Shown here piece by piece: positions 62,280 to 64,000 of a stretch of 64,000 nt of DNA. Under the pieces are notes generated by a model that was not told where the DNA came from, did not search any database, and saw only the letters and a list, made by a program, of their open reading frames with translations. How positions within the stretch are numbered: the first letter of the stretch is position 1; every line of letters begins with the position of its first letter. Source of the DNA: Roseovarius sp. Its GTDB lineage: Bacteria > Pseudomonadota > Alphaproteobacteria > Rhodobacterales > Rhodobacteraceae. The stretch covers positions 620,001 through 684,000 of the forward strand of contig NZ_JAUCYU010000001.1 in the NCBI RefSeq assembly GCF_030373445.1, in the 5' to 3' direction. Made by a program: the position numbers and the translations under genes.

Positions 62280-62711
62280 TCAAAGGTTGGAAAGCTGTTC
62301 CTCGAGGCGTTCCTTGGCTTTCTTCGGAACGCGGCCTTCGAGGAAGCCGTCGGGCGCGGTCTCGACATCGCCGACAGCGATGGTCATCACCATGCCCATG
62401 GCGTAGTGCGGCTTGCACATGACGGCGTAGAGGCCCTCGGTCTCGAGGGTGACCTCGATCTCCTCGTTGATCTTGCCGGCGAAGCCTTCGGCACCATCCG
62501 GGATCATGCCCTTGACGGTTTCGGCGTTGTGGCCCTTGCTGGCGGCCACGAACTTGATCGTGTCGCCGGGGGCGGCGGCCACGAAGGCCGGCTCGAACAC
62601 CATACGGCCGTTTTCGCCCTTGTTGAGCATCTGCACTTCGTGGGTTTCGGCGAGCGCGGCGCTGCCCATGAGGGCGGCGAGGGCGAGGCCAGTTGCCAGT
62701 GTGCGGAACAT
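62280..62711 (-). CDS. Pseudoazurin
   Basis: 143 residues with a signal peptide ([17 protein letters not shown]). The mature protein carries the four type 1 copper ligands: His in SKGHNAETV, then Cys and His in [11 protein letters not shown] and the Met behind it. It donates electrons to NirK. AAAGGACAAGACG precedes ATG 62711. Directly upstream lies the TTTGCGCTGGCGCAAA box, so it heads the nirK unit. Confidence 0.95.
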   Translation of the reverse strand: MFRTLATGLALAALMGSAALAETHEVQMLNKGENGRMVFEPAFVAAAPGDTIKFVAASKGHNAETVKGMIPDGAEGFAGKINEEIEVTLETEGLYAVMCKPHYAMGMVMTIAVGDVETAPDGFLEGRVPKKAKERLEEQLSNL

Positions 62712-62777
62712 CGTCTTGTCCTTTCAGGTTTTCCGTTGTCGTCTGGGGAGTGTTCTAGCGATTTTCGCCGGGCGGAC

Positions 62778-62793
62778 TTTGCGCTGGCGCAAA
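62778..62793. promoter_or_regulatory. NnrR-type operator, site 1
   Basis: TTTGCGCTGGCGCAAA is a perfect 16 bp palindrome (TTGCG-N4-CGCAA), the known form of NnrR/Dnr sites in Rhodobacter. It is about 67 bp from the pseudoazurin start and 74 bp from nnrR, so it may serve both. Confidence 0.85.
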
Positions 62794-62866
62794 CTGCCTG
62801 CGCTTCCGTGACGTCCTCCGAAATCGCGTGAACTTCGGCCGATTCACCGGTAGACTCGAAGGCCAG

Positions 62867-63592
62867 ATGACGGATAACGCGCCCCGGAAAACCCTCCCCC
62901 GTCTCGACGAAAGCCTGCTGACGCACATGCCCCCCTTCTCGCGGCTGGAGCGGCGGCAGATTCGCGAGATCCTCGACCAGGCCAGCTCGCGCCGGTACGA
63001 CGCGGGCGTCGCCGTGTTCGACGAGGGCGCGCCGGCCGAGCGGTTCTTCATGCTGCTCGATGGCTATATTCGCGTCGTCAGGGTGACGGCGACGGGCGAA
63101 CAGGTGATCGCGCTGCACATTCCCGCCGGTCAGCTGTTCGGCATCGCCAGGGCCCTCGGGCGCGACACCTACCCGGCCACGGCGGTGACGGCGGCGGAAT
63201 CCATCGCGCTGAGCTGGCCCATGCGTCTTTGGGACGAGTTCGTCCGGCAATACGACGGGTTCGCCACCGAGACCTACAAGACGGTCGGCCAGCGCATCGG
63301 CGAGATGAACACCCGCATCGTCGAGATGGCGACCCAGCAGGTCGAGCAGCGGGTGGCCAACGCGCTCCTCCGCCTGATCAACCAGACCGGCCGCAAGGTG
63401 CCCGAGGGAATCGAGATCGACTTCCCGATCACCCGCCAGGACCTGTCGGAACTGACCGGCACGACGCTGCATACCGTCAGCCGGCTGTTGAGCGGCTGGG
63501 AAAAGCAGGGGCTGGTCAAAAGCGGGCGCAAGCGGATCGTGGTATGCGACGCGCACCGGCTCGTGGTGATCAGCGGGGCGCAACTGCCCTGA
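62867..63592 (+). CDS. nnrR: Crp/Fnr family regulator, NnrR/Dnr type
   Basis: 241 residues. Effector part (20-145) with FDEGAPAERFFMLLDGYIRV, dimer helix, and helix-turn-helix FPITRQDLSELTGTTLHTVSRLL whose recognition helix fits TTGCG-type boxes. It has none of the N-terminal Fe-S cysteines of FNR, so a nitric oxide rather than oxygen sensor is likely. ATG 62867 follows GACTCGAAGGCCAG; the GTG at 62828 is less likely. Confidence 0.9.
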   Translation: MTDNAPRKTLPRLDESLLTHMPPFSRLERRQIREILDQASSRRYDAGVAVFDEGAPAERFFMLLDGYIRVVRVTATGEQVIALHIPAGQLFGIARALGRDTYPATAVTAAESIALSWPMRLWDEFVRQYDGFATETYKTVGQRIGEMNTRIVEMATQQVEQRVANALLRLINQTGRKVPEGIEIDFPITRQDLSELTGTTLHTVSRLLSGWEKQGLVKSGRKRIVVCDAHRLVVISGAQLP

Positions 63593-63791
63593 TCGCGTCG
63601 AGGATTTCCTGAAAGAAGACGTCTTCGTCGAGCCCGTATTCGGCGCAGGCATCCATCACCGTGTGGAACGGGTTCACCAGGCAGCCCACGCACAGCATCC
63701 TGTGGCGCAGGAAGACGGGGATCGTCTCTGGCCAGTGGTCCATCAGTTCGCCCAGGGGCAGGTCGGGGTCGTCGGGGCGGGGGTCGCGCAT
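63570..63791 (-). CDS. DUF1858 domain protein
   Basis: 73 residues. The CVGC pair in HRMLCVGCLVNPFHTVMDA and the PETIPVFLRH start are the DUF1858 pattern, often attached to hybrid-cluster or redox proteins. Small cytoplasmic protein, perhaps a redox disulfide sensor. Converges with nnrR, overlapping it by 23 bp; its start is 50 bp from the second NnrR box. Confidence 0.85.
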   Translation of the reverse strand: MRDPRPDDPDLPLGELMDHWPETIPVFLRHRMLCVGCLVNPFHTVMDACAEYGLDEDVFFQEILDAIRAVAPR

Positions 63792-63840
63792 GGGCTATTC
63801 CTTTCGCCGTCGACGATAGGCGGGCGACCTGTTGCGAACG

Positions 63841-63854
63841 TTGCGCTGGCGCAA
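63841..63854. promoter_or_regulatory. NnrR-type operator, site 2
   Basis: TTGCGCTGGCGCAA, identical in its 14 bp core to site 1. It lies 62 bp before norC and 50 bp from the divergent DUF1858 gene. Confidence 0.85.
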
Positions 63855-63915
63855 ACTTCCCCCTCACCGATCCGGTTAACCCTTCGGGCATCGTGAACCC
63901 AAGGGAGGCCGAGAC

Positions 63916-64000
63916 ATGGCTGAAATCCTGACAAAGTCGCGGGCGCGGAACGTGTTCTACGGAGGATCGCTGTTCTTCGTGGCCGTGTTCGTCGTCCTGA
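63916..64000 (+). CDS. norC: Nitric oxide reductase subunit C (truncated by window end)
   Basis: The visible 28 residues MAEILTKSRARNVFYGGSLF then FVAVFVVL match the conserved start of NorC, the membrane-anchored cytochrome c subunit of the nitric oxide reductase. AAGGGAGGCCGAGAC precedes the ATG. The remaining gene, with its heme motif and probably norB, lies beyond the window. Expression is likely driven by the NnrR box at 63841. Confidence 0.9.
   Translation, partial: MAEILTKSRARNVFYGGSLFFVAVFVVL

Overview
The window is high-GC alphaproteobacterial chromosome, most likely from a Rhodobacterales member of the Roseobacter group. Signs of this are the GC-rich codon usage, RibH2 under an FMN riboswitch, a pseudoazurin-nirK-nirV/nnrR/norC denitrification block, the run heparinase-purH-lspA-DUF3035-M16-M16, a tiny aa3-type cytochrome oxidase subunit IV gene, and typical Rhodobacteraceae intergenic repeats (CCCGGGCCTGACCCGGGG, AAATACTCCCGGGGGG). 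I see no rRNA, tRNA, IS element, prophage or CRISPR array. Strand coverage is dense with short gaps. Many long reverse-frame ORFs in the track are GC-rich shadows and were left out.

Layout. 1-6.2 kb: end of an OmpA-family gene, a DUF2459 gene followed by a decayed copy of its own 3' end, dgkA, a GAF protein and polA. 6.2-12.1 kb: an unrecognised secreted protein, arfB with an unusual leader or small-RNA region, a VUT-family transporter, mepA and an MFS gene (overlapping), a thioesterase and a YggT protein. 12.1-25.4 kb: recQ, yaaA, a hybrid histidine kinase, then the tightly coupled alpha-2-macroglobulin / glycolipid-binding protein / PBP1C operon, probably an envelope-defence and repair unit. 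25.7-33.7 kb: thiolase, phosphatase, then the serine pathway: serC-serA on the minus strand, serB on the plus strand, with a diheme cytochrome c between. A candidate serC leader RNA precedes serC. A diverged serB tail and a near-identical intergenic duplication follow serB.

33.7-45.7 kb: Hint-domain protein, membrane hybrid kinase, YCII protein, TPP riboswitch with thiBPQ, FMN riboswitch with ribH2, EF-hand protein, asparaginase, IalB-like protein and the threonylcarbamoyl-AMP synthase. 45.8-56.6 kb: acyl-CoA dehydrogenase with an MBL hydrolase, a DUF6173-like protein, cytochrome oxidase subunit IV, heparinase-like protein, purH, lspA, a DUF3035 lipoprotein and an M16 protease pair (one with the zinc site, one without). 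56.7-60 kb: a minus-strand catabolic operon (MmgE/PrpD, 2-hydroxyacid dehydrogenase, DapA-like aldolase). 60.2-64 kb: denitrification genes, with two identical TTGCGCTGGCGCAA boxes placed for control by the adjacent NnrR-type regulator.

The least explained signals lie between genes: three cases of a diverged copy of a gene's own C-terminal tail directly after its stop codon (DUF2459, serB, nirV); a roughly 175 bp inverted-repeat element present in at least two good copies and degenerate ones; a 41 bp ATACCGAC iteron block at two loci; and a candidate terminator-ended RNA with a Shine-Dalgarno fully complementary to the 16S 3' end upstream of arfB.
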